This document shows positions 8,253 to 17,500 of a stretch of 28,832 bases of DNA, one piece after another. A program made the position numbers and the translations under genes. This stretch comes from CAYUNT01 sp964446285 (lineage in GTDB: Bacteria > Sumerlaeota > Sumerlaeia > SLMS01 > CAYUNT01): NCBI GenBank assembly GCA_964446285.1, contig CAYUNT010000034.1:1-28832 (forward strand), read 5' to 3'. Position 1 is the first letter of the stretch, and each line of letters starts with the position of its first letter. The notes below the pieces were generated by a model. The model did not search any database and was not told the DNA's origin. It saw nothing but the letters and a program-made list of their open reading frames with translations.

Positions 8253-10109
8253 ATGCACCTCGTGGAACTCAATTGGATCGACTGGGTGGTCATCGTTGCC
8301 TATTTTGTGATCTCGCTTGCGGTGGGTCTGTATTACAGCAAACGCGCCGGATCGAGCCTTGTGGAGTATTTCATTTCGGGACGCTCACTGCCCTGGTGGG
8401 TGGCGGGCACCTCGATGGTGGCGACGACATTCGCCGCCGACACGCCGCTGGCCGTGACAGGCCTGGTGGCCAAATTCGGCTTGGCGGGCAACTGGTTCTG
8501 GTGGGCGATGGCCGTCGGCGGAATGCTGACTGTGTTTGTGTTTTCGCGCCTGTGGCGGCGCGCCGAGGTGCTCACCGACGTGGAATTGATCGAGATGCGC
8601 TATAGCGGGCGCCCCGCGGCTTTCCTGCGCGGATTTCGCTCGATTTATCTCGCTCTGCCCATCAACTGCATCATCATGGGCTGGGTGACGAGCGCGATGG
8701 TAAAGGTGCTCAAGGTGACGGTATTTGCCGGTTCCGCCGCGGCGGCATCGGGAGACAAAGACCTTCTCATCATCGCCGCCTGTCTGATCGTCGTGGGGAT
8801 TTACAGCGCGCTTTCGGGGTTGTGGGGCGTTGCCATTACGGACTTTATCCAATTCATCATGGCGATGGGCGGATGCATTCTGCTGGCGGTTCTTGCCGTG
8901 CGGCGCGTTGGGGGAATGGAAGCGCTGCAATCGCAAGTGGCCACGAATTTCGGCAGCGGCGATCAGGCGTTTCGCTTTTTCCCCGATTTCTCCCAATCCG
9001 GGGCATGGATGCCGCTTCAGATGTTTCTGATCTATCTGTTCGTGATTTGGTGGGCCTCGTGGTATCCGGGCGCCGAGCCGGGCGGCGGCGGATACGTGGT
9101 GCAGCGCATGGCGTCGTGCAAGGACGAACGCCATTCGCTGCTGGCCACCTTATGGTTCCAGGTGGCACATTACTGCGTGCGCCCGTGGCCGTGGCTTCTG
9201 GTAGCGTTCGCGGCGCTCGTGATGCATCCCGAACTGCGAACCAACTGGATCAAGGACCCCGGTTACGATCCGGGAATTGGCTTCCCGATGCTGATGCGCG
9301 ACCTGCTTCCGGCGGGGTTGCGCGGATTGCTGCTTGTGGCGTTTTTTGCGGCGTTTATGTCCACGCTGGCCACGCAGATCAACTGGGGCGCATCGTATTT
9401 GGTGAGCGATTTTTACAAACGATTTGTGCGGCCGGACGCGAGCGAGAAACAGCTGGGCAAGATGTCGCGCTGGGCCACAGTGCTGATGCTCGTCTGCGGC
9501 GGCGCCACTGCGCTGTGGATGGTCAAGGCGAACGTCTCGGTCGATGCGGCCTGGAAATTCCTGGCGGCGCTCGGGGCGGGCGCGGGGGCCGTGTTTATCC
9601 TGCGATGGTTCTGGTGGCGCATCAACGCCTGGTCCGAAATCGCGGCGATGGTGGCCTCACTCGTGTATTTTGTGTTTTTCAAGGTGCTAGGATTTGTTTT
9701 GGTGAAAATTGGCGGTCCGAAAGCCCTGCCCGCGGTGCTGGCGACCGATGAGTATCTGCTGGCGCTTGTGGCCGCGCTCACCGTGCCTACGTGGCTGGTG
9801 GTTACATTCGTTACGCGCCCCGAGCCGATGGAGACTCTCAAACAATTCTTCCGCAAAACGCGCCCCGGGGGGCCGGGATGGGGTCCGGTGGCGCGCCAGC
9901 CGCCCGATGCGAAGGGCGACCAAAACCTGGGTCTTTCGATTGCGTGCGCTCTGCTGGGCATTGCGCTTGTGTATTTTACCCTGCCCGGCCTTGGGTATTT
10001 GCTGTTTGGCCAGTATGGAAAAGCGATCGCATGTCTTTGTGGTTCTGTAATCTGCGGCGCGGGGATTGTGTTCCTGCTCAACCGCAGTTGGAAAGAAATC
10101 GCGCGCTAG
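8253..10109 (+). CDS. Sodium:solute symporter family (SSS) transporter
   Basis: The 618-residue protein is hydrophobic throughout, with about 12-14 predicted helices. It opens with WIDWVVIVAYFVISLAVGLYYSKR and the EYFISGRSLPWWVAGTSMVATTFAADTPL region, the hallmark of SSS (TC 2.A.21) Na+-coupled symporters. Further family segments are SALSGLWGVAITDFIQF and, late in the protein, NWGASYLVSDFYKRF. A glycine-rich loop PGAEPGGGGYVVQRM with KDERHSLLATLWF suggests one particular SSS branch, but the substrate cannot be told from sequence. The C-terminus ends with hydrophobic segments after a Pro/Gly-rich loop (RKTRPGGPGWGPVARQPPDAK). The ATG at 8253 has AAAGGG just upstream. A GTG six bases downstream is the alternative. 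The gene stands alone: divergent from the signalling protein and 58 bp before vsr. Confidence 0.92.
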   Translation: MHLVELNWIDWVVIVAYFVISLAVGLYYSKRAGSSLVEYFISGRSLPWWVAGTSMVATTFAADTPLAVTGLVAKFGLAGNWFWWAMAVGGMLTVFVFSRLWRRAEVLTDVELIEMRYSGRPAAFLRGFRSIYLALPINCIIMGWVTSAMVKVLKVTVFAGSAAAASGDKDLLIIAACLIVVGIYSALSGLWGVAITDFIQFIMAMGGCILLAVLAVRRVGGMEALQSQVATNFGSGDQAFRFFPDFSQSGAWMPLQMFLIYLFVIWWASWYPGAEPGGGGYVVQRMASCKDERHSLLATLWFQVAHYCVRPWPWLLVAFAALVMHPELRTNWIKDPGYDPGIGFPMLMRDLLPAGLRGLLLVAFFAAFMSTLATQINWGASYLVSDFYKRFVRPDASEKQLGKMSRWATVLMLVCGGATALWMVKANVSVDAAWKFLAALGAGAGAVFILRWFWWRINAWSEIAAMVASLVYFVFFKVLGFVLVKIGGPKALPAVLATDEYLLALVAALTVPTWLVVTFVTRPEPMETLKQFFRKTRPGGPGWGPVARQPPDAKGDQNLGLSIACALLGIALVYFTLPGLGYLLFGQYGKAIACLCGSVICGAGIVFLLNRSWKEIAR

Positions 10110-10167
10110 GCGGCGGCAAATCTGCTGTCAATTATTGAGCACTTGCAGCTTTTTTCGGAGAAGTTTT

Positions 10168-10578
10168 ATGGCCGACGTGTTTTCTAAAAGAAAACGCTCG
10201 CAGGTAATGTCGGCCATCCGGTCGAAAGGCAACAAGGACACTGAGATTCGGCTCGCCGCCATTTTTCGCGCCCACAAGATAACTGGCTGGCGGCGGAGCC
10301 AAAATCTGCTTGGGAAGCCCGACTTTGTATTCCGAAGGGAACGTCTAGCCGTATTTGTGGATGGCTGCTTTTGGCACGGCTGCCCCAAACACGGCCGGAA
10401 ACCGGATTCCAACCGCGACTACTGGCTTCCCAAACTTGAGCGCAACCGCAAACGGGACGCGGAGGCGGGTCGCGCGCTTCGCAAGAAAGGCTGGCATGTT
10501 TTAAGGATTTGGGAGCATGATCTTCGGCGGGAAGAATGGGTGGCCGGGCGAGTGCGCCGGGCACTGAATGCAGGCTGA
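10168..10578 (+). CDS. vsr: Very short patch repair endonuclease (Vsr)
   Basis: Vsr nicks DNA beside T:G mismatches that arise when 5-methylcytosine deaminates, starting repair back to C:G. The 136-residue protein has the family order. An N-terminal FSKRKRSQVMSAIRSKGNKDTEIRL is followed by GKPDFVF, with catalytic Asp52 equivalent to Asp51 of the E. coli enzyme. Next come VFVDGCFWHGC (Cys67, His70, Cys72) and WLPKLERNRKRD, and finally GWHVLRIWEHDL. Position 65 is Asp where E. coli Vsr has the active-site His64. The frame extends upstream to 10066 but overlaps the symporter. The ATG at 10168 has GGAG seven bases before it. The methyltransferase starts 44 bp downstream, so this repair enzyme probably protects the genome against mutation at that enzyme's own target sites. 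Confidence 0.95.
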   Translation: MADVFSKRKRSQVMSAIRSKGNKDTEIRLAAIFRAHKITGWRRSQNLLGKPDFVFRRERLAVFVDGCFWHGCPKHGRKPDSNRDYWLPKLERNRKRDAEAGRALRKKGWHVLRIWEHDLRREEWVAGRVRRALNAG

Positions 10579-10622
10579 GGGATGCGGCAGATTATCATGT
10601 TCTGATGTAGAGCGAGCAGCCA

Positions 10623-11609
10623 ATGAATTTTTCGGCAATCGAGATTTGCGCTGGCGGTGGCGGCCAAGCCCTTGGTTTGGAGATGGCCGGTTTCTGCCAT
10701 GAAGCTCTTGTGGAATATGAACCACACTTCTGCGCCACGCTCCGTGCGAACCGCCCGCATTGGAATGTGCTTTTGAAGGATATAAGAGAATTTCAATGTG
10801 AGGAATATGCTGGCATTGATTTGGTGGCCGGTGGTGTGCCCTGTCCTCCGTTCAGCATCGCAGGCAAGCAGCTGGGCGCGGAAGATGACCGGGATATGTT
10901 TCCGGCGGCGCTCGACATCGTTGCGCGAATCCGCCCGCGCGCTGTTATGTTTGAGAATGTTCCCGGACTGGCGGCGGCGAAGTTTGAAGAATACCGCCAA
11001 AACCTGATGGCCCGGCTCTGCAGGCTCGGATATAGCCCCGCATGGAAAGTACTTCAGGCCGCGCACTATGGCGTCCCGCAGCTCCGCCCGCGTTTTGTGC
11101 TGGTGGCGCTCCGTACGCGCGAGGCCGAATTCTTCCGGTGGCCCGCGCCATCCCTGGCATTTCGCACAGTTGGCGAGACTCTTGTGGATTTGATGAGCGC
11201 AAACGGCTGGCCCGGAGCGGGTTATTGGGCGCGCAAGGCGGCGGGAATCGCGCCAACTCTTGTTGGCGGATCAAAGAAGCACGGCGGGCCAGACCTTGGC
11301 CCCACCCGAGCCAAGCGCCAATGGCGCGAACTGGGAGTGGATGGCATGGGCATTGCCGACAAGGCGCCGGACAAGTCGTTTCCGAAGGACGGACTGCCCC
11401 GCCTGACCCTGCGCATGGCCGCTCGAATCCAAAGCTTCCCCGATACTTGGGCTTTTATGGGCGGCAAAACGATTGCTTACCGCCAGATTGGAAACGCGTT
11501 CCCGCCGTTGCTGGCCAGCGCGATGGGTATGGCCTTGCGGCGGGCGCTTGCACACCAAATCTATACGGCTGTCGAAAAAAAGGTTTTCGCGGGAGTTAGC
11601 GAGCCATAA
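10623..11609 (+). CDS. C5-cytosine DNA methyltransferase (Dcm-type)
   Basis: The enzyme transfers a methyl group from S-adenosylmethionine to C5 of cytosine in a specific DNA sequence. All key motifs are visible in 328 residues. Motif I is EICAGGGGQALGLEMAGF (7-24), motif IV is GGVPCPPFSIAG with catalytic Cys74 (PCPPF where PCQPF is more common), and motif VI is FENVPG (110-115). Motif VIII is PQLRPRFVLVAL (152-163), motif IX is LTLRMAARIQSFPD (261-274) and motif X is QIGNAFPP (288-295). The target-recognition domain lies between motifs VIII and IX (about 180-260) and is short, so the recognition sequence cannot be predicted. It sits between vsr and an HNH endonuclease with 44 and 21 bp spacers, which marks it as the modification subunit of a small restriction-modification cassette. 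The ribosome-binding site is weak. Confidence 0.95.
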   Translation: MNFSAIEICAGGGGQALGLEMAGFCHEALVEYEPHFCATLRANRPHWNVLLKDIREFQCEEYAGIDLVAGGVPCPPFSIAGKQLGAEDDRDMFPAALDIVARIRPRAVMFENVPGLAAAKFEEYRQNLMARLCRLGYSPAWKVLQAAHYGVPQLRPRFVLVALRTREAEFFRWPAPSLAFRTVGETLVDLMSANGWPGAGYWARKAAGIAPTLVGGSKKHGGPDLGPTRAKRQWRELGVDGMGIADKAPDKSFPKDGLPRLTLRMAARIQSFPDTWAFMGGKTIAYRQIGNAFPPLLASAMGMALRRALAHQIYTAVEKKVFAGVSEP

Positions 11610-11630
11610 GCATGACTGTGGGGGATAACA

Positions 11631-12203
11631 ATGCAGGGAAAGAAATCCTCAAAAAGAAAAATACTGGAATTCCTGCTCGCCAACAAGGGACGCGTCATTG
11701 AAAGCCGTGAAATTCAAGAGGCATCCGGATGGGTGGCGGAATGGGCACGGCGTGTCAGAGAACTCAGGGATGAAGAAGGCTATCAAATCTTGTCACATAA
11801 GGATCGAGCTGACCTGAAACCTGGCCAGTATTTAGTTGAAACGGAAAAGCGCCGTCCATCTTTTCATCGCGATATTTCCAAAGAAACGCGAGCAGCCGTT
11901 TTGGAGAGGAACGGATACACCTGCCAGATGTGCGGGGTGGCGGCAGGGGATCCGGACCCGTATCATTCGGGCCGTTCGATACGTCTGACAATGGGGCATA
12001 TCATCGACAAGTCCAAAGGCGGAGATGATTCCCTGTCGAATTTGCGCGCGGTTTGCACAAACTGCAATGAAGGGCTGCAAAACGCGGCCCTTCCCAAGCC
12101 AGACAGAATCTGGCTCCTGGCTCAGGTCCGCCGCGCGACGATTGACGATCAGAAGGCCGTCCTCGACTGGCTTCTTCGCAAATTTGGCGGCGGGCAAAAG
12201 TAA
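11631..12203 (+). CDS. HNH endonuclease, probable restriction enzyme of the adjacent methyltransferase
   Basis: The 190-residue protein has two parts. Residues 1-75 look like a winged-helix DNA-binding domain (KILEFLLANKGRVIESREIQ followed by a basic RRVRELRDEEGYQI segment). Residues 80-150 are an HNH nuclease with a zinc ribbon: CQMC (98-101), GHIIDKSKGGDDSLSNLRAV with His123 and Asn137, then CTNC (142-145) and Asn146. The His-Asn core and paired CxxC motifs fit an active, zinc-stabilised HNH fold that cuts double-stranded DNA. GTGGGGGA just before the ATG at 11631 is a good ribosome-binding site. Its place directly after the methyltransferase, 21 bp away, makes it the likely restriction partner. 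The alternative is a homing-type or repair HNH enzyme, which the operon-like layout makes less likely. Confidence 0.88.
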   Translation: MQGKKSSKRKILEFLLANKGRVIESREIQEASGWVAEWARRVRELRDEEGYQILSHKDRADLKPGQYLVETEKRRPSFHRDISKETRAAVLERNGYTCQMCGVAAGDPDPYHSGRSIRLTMGHIIDKSKGGDDSLSNLRAVCTNCNEGLQNAALPKPDRIWLLAQVRRATIDDQKAVLDWLLRKFGGGQK

Positions 12204-12357
12204 AGCCGCTCCATCACCTGCGTGATTTTGTTCGATTCGCATGGCTGATCTTGGTCCGCTTGCCAACCTTCCGCCCGTCATGCTAGTCAGTAAGGGAGTG
12301 GGGAGCGGAAAGGGAAGGAATACGCCAAGGCGTTGTCTTTGGAGGGATTATAGAGGC

Positions 12358-13674
12358 ATGAAGGTCTTCAACAACAGGTGGATGCGCAATTCTCTCAGGT
12401 CCTCTTTTGCTCCAAGGCGGCTGGCACAAGGGGCAATCGTTGCCGCTATGTTCGCTGCATCTTTGCCGGCTTCCGCGCTGGGACAGCAAGCGATTGGGGG
12501 GCAATCCACAATCTCCGCGGCCGCCCCGTCCTCTTCCGCCGCCCCGTCCTCTTCCGCCGCGCCTTCGACCGCCGCTTCTTCCGCCGCCGTTTCCGCCGCC
12601 TCCTCCTCCGTTGCCCCCGCGGCTTCGAATGCCGCTTCCAATCCCTCCGAAGATGCCGCTGCTGCCTCCGCCAATCCGCGCGAAGTGCTTTTGCAAAACG
12701 GCATCAATTCCGATACGGCGGCTATGCTGGCGTTTCTCGAACGCGGCTACAGCGAAGCCATGCTCGCGCGCGGACTCCCCGCCGAACCCCGCACCCGCAC
12801 GCAATTGATCAACTACATCCTCCAGATTTTTGGAGAAACCCGCCCGCCCGAGGTTGTCGAACCGGTCATCCGCCTTGCGCGGCGCGAATTCCCCGCCGGT
12901 GTGCGCCAGGTGATCCGCATGGACACGGACGGACTGGATGCGACAATGATTATGCAGGAGCGCGAGCGCCTCGAACGCGTCGTGGTTTTCAACGCTGTTG
13001 TGGCCTTGGGCTGGATTGCCGACTCGCGCGCCATCCCCGCCATTCGCGAGGTGATGCAAAAGGAATCCGCCAGCGGCTTCACCACGCAGGGTGCCATCGC
13101 GCTGGCCATGATGGGCGATTCGGGCGGGTTGCCGGGCGTTGTGGAACTCCTGCGCAAGAGCTCGCCCGACGAACAGGCCGGGGCCGCGCGCGCGCTTTAT
13201 ACGATCACGGGCCGCTATTATCCATTTTCGCCTTCGATTTCCAAGGCCCGTGCCCGCGCCACGCTCAAGGACCTCGATGAGTGGTGGAAAATCGCCGGCG
13301 TGGATTACAAACCGATTCCGGCGGAGGTTCGCGCTCGCCGCGCCGCTCCATATCCGCCGCCCCAGCCCGCGCCCGATCCAAACAGCATTCGCGCTCTGCT
13401 CGTGGCGGCGGCGGACATCGAAGGGGATTATGCCACATCATTCCAGGCGCGCCAGTTCATCGTCGAGCGCGGCGGCCAGGCGCTCCCCGAACTTGAAACC
13501 GTGGCGCTCGATCCGATGGAGGATTTGCTGATTCGCCGGACGGCCATGCGCCTTCACGTGTATATGGCGCGCCAGGATTCGAAGAAACTCTTGCGCAAAC
13601 TCAAAAGCGACGAGAATCAGCCAGTGGCCGATCTTGCGCGCTCACTTCTGAAGAGCATCGAAGAAAATCGGTAG
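12358..13674 (+). CDS. Secreted HEAT-repeat-like protein of unknown function
   Basis: I do not recognise a specific family. The frame is open from 12241, but the ATG at 12358 has GAGG directly upstream and gives a clean signal peptide: basic residues, then AQGAIVAAMFAASLPASA with cleavage predicted after about residue 40 of 438. A linker of some 60 residues rich in Ala, Ser and Pro follows, encoded partly by an 18-bp tandem duplication near 12520-12560. The rest is alpha-helical and looks like HEAT/PBS-type repeats: VVFNAVVALGWIADSRAIPAIREVM, then TTQGAIALAMMGDSGGLPGVVELL and EQAGAARALYTITG. Such repeats usually bind other proteins, so a periplasmic scaffold is plausible. It follows the restriction cassette on the same strand, about 150 bp away, and is probably unrelated to it. 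Confidence 0.75.
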   Translation: MKVFNNRWMRNSLRSSFAPRRLAQGAIVAAMFAASLPASALGQQAIGGQSTISAAAPSSSAAPSSSAAPSTAASSAAVSAASSSVAPAASNAASNPSEDAAAASANPREVLLQNGINSDTAAMLAFLERGYSEAMLARGLPAEPRTRTQLINYILQIFGETRPPEVVEPVIRLARREFPAGVRQVIRMDTDGLDATMIMQERERLERVVVFNAVVALGWIADSRAIPAIREVMQKESASGFTTQGAIALAMMGDSGGLPGVVELLRKSSPDEQAGAARALYTITGRYYPFSPSISKARARATLKDLDEWWKIAGVDYKPIPAEVRARRAAPYPPPQPAPDPNSIRALLVAAADIEGDYATSFQARQFIVERGGQALPELETVALDPMEDLLIRRTAMRLHVYMARQDSKKLLRKLKSDENQPVADLARSLLKSIEENR

Positions 13675-13686
13675 GCGAGGAACGGA

Positions 13687-13755
13687 TTTTACCACGAAAA
13701 ATACGAAAAGAACGAGCAATGGGGAATCCAATTTTTCGTGTTTTTCGCGGTAAAA
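13687..13755. terminator. Long inverted repeat between convergent genes
   Basis: Two 23-base arms (13687-13709 and 13733-13755) are complementary at all but two positions, and one of these is a G-U pair in plus-strand RNA. They surround a 23-base loop. Each arm has an A/T-rich end, so transcripts from either side would form a long hairpin flanked by A/U runs. Lying between the stop codons of two converging genes (13674 and 13774), it is a plausible bidirectional terminator. The arm sequence accacgaaaaatacgaaaa also looks like a dispersed repeat. Confidence 0.6.
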
Positions 13756-13773
13756 AACCCGCCTTGTTGCCCG

Positions 13774-14370
13774 CTAGCGTTTGCGCCCATATTTGCCCAT
13801 GATCTGGCCTTCGCCGGCGATGCGTCCTTGCATGGCCTTTAATAAATCCGCCTTTGTGGCGCCGGGCGCGAGATCGAGCATCTGGTTTAGCGCGTAAACT
13901 TTGAAGAAGTAACGATGCAGGGTTCCAGGCGGCGGACATGGCCCCCCATAGCCGATTCGCCGGAAGTCGTTTGTGCCCTGACGCGCGCCGCTGGGCAGGG
14001 TTTTTTCGGGCGGCACGTTTTCCGCCAGATTGCGCGCGTCCGCGGGCAGGTTCCACAGCACCCAATGAACCCAAACGCCCACGGGCGCGTCGGGATCATC
14101 CACGATCAGGGCGAACGCGCGGATGGATTCCGTGGACGGAACGTCCCAGGCCAGGGGCGGCGACACATTTGCCCCATCGCATGTGTATTTGGCCGGAATC
14201 GTTTCGCCCTCCTTGAATGCCTGGCTGGTGACTGCGATTTTCATAGGTTCCCCTTTCCGGCGCTCAGCGCCTTGTGGAACGCCCGCCCATACGCAAACCG
14301 CCGCTGCCATTAACACCGCGAACGGCGCTGAGGCTGACATTGCTGTCCGGACGATTTGCCTGCGGTTCAT
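13774..14370 (-). CDS. YbhB/YbcL-family (PEBP) protein, probably secreted
   Basis: This is a phosphatidylethanolamine-binding-protein family member of the bacterial YbhB/YbcL type, a small beta fold with an anion-binding pocket and no settled bacterial function. Family motifs are FKEGETIPAKYTCDGANVSPPLAW, IVDDPDAPVGVWVHWVLWNLP, NDFRRIGYGGPCPPPGTLHRYFFKVYAL and a C-terminal GEGQIMGKYGRKR. From the ATG at 14370 (GGGAG nine bases upstream) the protein has 198 residues with a signal-peptide-like N-terminus (RRQIVRTAMSASAPFAVLMAAAVCVWAG). A second ATG at 14244, preceded by AAAGGGGA, would give a 156-residue cytoplasmic form beginning MKIAVTSQAF, which is the usual length of the family. I favour the exported form because both start signals are good and the upstream frame encodes a real signal sequence. 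It converges on the HEAT-like gene. Confidence 0.88.
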   Translation of the reverse strand: MNRRQIVRTAMSASAPFAVLMAAAVCVWAGVPQGAERRKGEPMKIAVTSQAFKEGETIPAKYTCDGANVSPPLAWDVPSTESIRAFALIVDDPDAPVGVWVHWVLWNLPADARNLAENVPPEKTLPSGARQGTNDFRRIGYGGPCPPPGTLHRYFFKVYALNQMLDLAPGATKADLLKAMQGRIAGEGQIMGKYGRKR

Positions 14371-14596
14371 GGCCAACCGCTCCCATTTGAAAATACTGCA
14401 CCACGCCAATAGATATATTCCCATAATTCGCCGTGCGTGTAAAGGAATGTTTTTGCGCGGCGGATGACTCTGGAAGAGTCAAACCTGTTCTTCACCAACT
14501 TTCCCTTCGCGCGTTTCAGAGCCACCGAACGCAGCGACACGCCCAAAATGCGCCAGGTTCCTCTTCTTGGGGTGAAACGACCTGCCAGTCATTCTA

Positions 14597-17500
14597 TCAT
14601 GGATAGCAATTCCATGTAAGGGAAGCCTGGGTTGGGTGTTCGGGATACAGGGATATTCCCCAACCTCCTCCTGGCAGCGGAGAGCGGAACAGCGGACCGG
14701 ATCCAACGCTGTTGGAAGAAACGATCTGGCGATCGCCCGAAAGCGGATCAATGCCAATGACCGTATTGTTGCCTGCTGCATATAGAGTGCCGTCATATCC
14801 GATTTCGACATCGCTGCTGGAAGGCAGGGCAGGCCCGCTCCCACGACCGCCTGTGAATGCTCCCGAGACCAGCGTCACAGCGCCCGTCAGCGGATTCACT
14901 TGATAAAGAGCCGGATAATCACCAGCAAGCAGATAGGCCAGGAGCATGTTATCCCAGTTAATCGCCAGCCCGGAAAGATTATAAAGCGAGGCGATCAGGG
15001 TGCGGTTTCCGGTTGCAGGATCCACAAGCATAGGTCCCTTGCTTGAGGCCACGTAGATCGAACCGGTTGACTGAACGGCCGCATCAAGACCGGAAATGGG
15101 TGTTGGACCGGTTCCAATGATGTCAGAGGAAATGATTTGCCGGTATCCCGTTGCCGGATTTAGGAGAATAACCTCCGACAGGCTCGTGCTGGGGAAGACA
15201 AGATTGCCGTTTTCGTCCAAATCAGCGTGCCTGGCGTTCTTCCATTCCGGTCCCAACCCGTCGTTGGTGGCCGCGATGATGGTCCGATTACCGGTTCGAA
15301 TATCCACGCGGAAAATTCGACCGGTTTCGATCGTCGGAGCATCGAAGAGATACAAAGTATCCGGGGCCTTCCAAATCAGCCCGGCGGTGCAAAAGAAAGG
15401 AGGTCCTTCTCCGCGCCGCCAATCCGAAACCACGGCTCGGTTTCCGGTCACGCGGTCCACGCATAGAATACCGAGTCCATCGCTTATGCAGATCGAATTG
15501 CCCCATTGGTTTTTGTTAATCACGTTGATATGACAGTGATTTCCTGTAAGCGACTGGCTATCGGCGGTTACGGTGAAGGAGAATATATCCTGAGCGTTCG
15601 AGAAGCCCGCATGGCGATAGGAGATGCGCCCCATATTAATATCCTCCTGGGTAAACGTGTTATCCAGGGTGGTCATTGCCGTTCCGTTTCGCATAAGGGT
15701 TCCGTGCAAAGGCAGCGCGACAATCGAATACTGGATGGCAGAAGGCGGCGTGTCACTATCGAGAACATGCAGCTGCCGTTGCGTAAGGGCGGCGGATTCG
15801 CCGCGAAGGACAGTCAGGTCTTCATTTTCCGTCAGGGTCGGGGCCGCCAGTCCTCCGTTAATCCACACCTGGCATCCGCTTCCATACGGCTCGGCAATAA
15901 ACAGGTCGGGAGAGAGGTCACCATTCAAATCGCCGCATGCAATGTCGATGCCCCCTGCAACCGGCGGAAGGAACAGGGAGAAATTCCCCGATCCGTCGTT
16001 GAGCCATATCGTGCTTCGCGCAGAGGACGAATAGGTAACGGCAATCAGGTCCTCATCGTCATCGCCATCGATGTCCTTGAAGAGAACATTTTCGCTTTCC
16101 ACGGAACTGCCCAGGAACTGGCTCGATTCGGAAAAGTTGCCGGTTCCGTCATTGATCCACAGGAAAACCGGCTTTTGGAAAGCCGCGCCGCCCAGGGCAA
16201 CGTCCAAATCACCATCGCCATCCACGTCGCCCATGGCCACTGCTGTGGCGCTATAACTTCCCAGCACCTGGGCGCCGGCAGAGAAGTTGCCGGAGCCGTC
16301 GTTTATCCATACATCATTGTGACCAGACGAGGTGGCTGCGACGGCATCCATATCCCCGTCGCCATCTACGTCGCCAAGGGCCACAGCGTTGCTGACTGAA
16401 TTCCCGAGGAGCTGGTGGACAGAAAACACTCCATATCCGTTGTTGAAATACACGATATCCGGGCGCGAGGTACCAGGACCGATATTGGCCACATAAGCAT
16501 CCAGGTCGCCGTCATTGTCCAGGTCTCCGAGCGCCCCGTCGGACCCGCTCTGATTGCCCAGGTATTGACCGGAATCTGCAAAATGGCCTGTGCCGTCGTT
16601 GAAATAGACTCGATTGCCCAGCCCGAATCCGTTGATTTCAAGGGCATCGGGGAAGCCATCGCCGTTCAGATCGCCCAGCACAACCCGGTTCGCGGCATTG
16701 GATCCGATCGCCTGGCCGCTATCGGAAAAGAATCCGTTCCCGTCGTTAAGCAGAACCCGATTGGGAGGATCATAGCCGCCAGCCAGGCAAGACAGGAAGG
16801 CATCCAAATCTCCATCCCCATCAAGATCCGCCAGAGAAACGCCCGAGACGTTGGATGTGCTCAGGCGTTGCCCGCTGTCTGCAAATCCAGAAAATGGCCC
16901 GGCGCTTGAACCGATCACTTGCACCGGCAGGAGACGCATGACCTGCTGAGTTTCTGAACTGGAAATTTCGCGGGCCGATGCCGTTACGCGCAGACAAAAA
17001 TCATAAGGATTGCCGAAGGGAGGCTTGATGGCCAGCCCCGCCAGGCTCGATGAAGGGATTTCATACGCGCCAGGCCCCCCCGGCGTGCCTGCGTTGTGTT
17101 GGGCTCCGGAAGGTATGCCATCGATCGTAATCGTCAGTTGCTCCGAGCCATCCGTATCCTGCAATGAGGCCGTGATAGACAGCGGAATAAACGTATCCAT
17201 CGCACCCGAGGCGGGAGAAACCGCGAGAAGCGGGGCGTCCGTTACCGGGCTGATCTGGACAGAAACTGTTGCGGATGCGCTTGGGCTGTTTCCGTCAAAG
17301 GCATGATAAGTGAATTGAATCGTTCCCGAGTAGTTCGCGGCTGGCACGAGGTTGAATGCCCCGTCACTGTTCAATTGAAAGGACCCAACCGGAGAGGGCG
17401 GCGTATCCAGGATGGCTTGAATGGAAGAATTATCCGGATCGTGATCATTGCTCAAAACCCCTGGAGCGGCAACGCTGAGAGGCTGATCTTCCGTACCTGA

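Noticed and set aside
8822..9751. 309-codon plus-strand frame inside the symporter gene
   Set aside because: The symporter frame has strong family motifs along its whole length; the shifted frame is Arg/Gly-rich with no domain.
12378..13280. 300-codon plus-strand frame overlapping the HEAT-like gene
   Set aside because: It is an Arg/Cys-rich shifted frame. The chosen frame has a signal peptide, helical repeats and a ribosome-binding site.
14466..14480. GACTCT/AGAGTC hairpin as a terminator for the propeller gene
   Set aside because: The stem is only 6 bp with a triloop, no U-tract follows, and it lies about 120 bases past the stop codon.
15506..16399. 297-codon plus-strand frame within the propeller gene
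   Set aside because: It is the complement of regularly repeated FG-GAP coding sequence, and its periodic residues mirror the Ca2+ loops.
15890..16840. Regularly spaced repeats (about 150 bp) that might suggest a CRISPR-like or satellite array
   Set aside because: They encode the Ca2+ loops of seven propeller blades. The period and divergence follow protein constraint, and there are no identical repeats with unique spacers.
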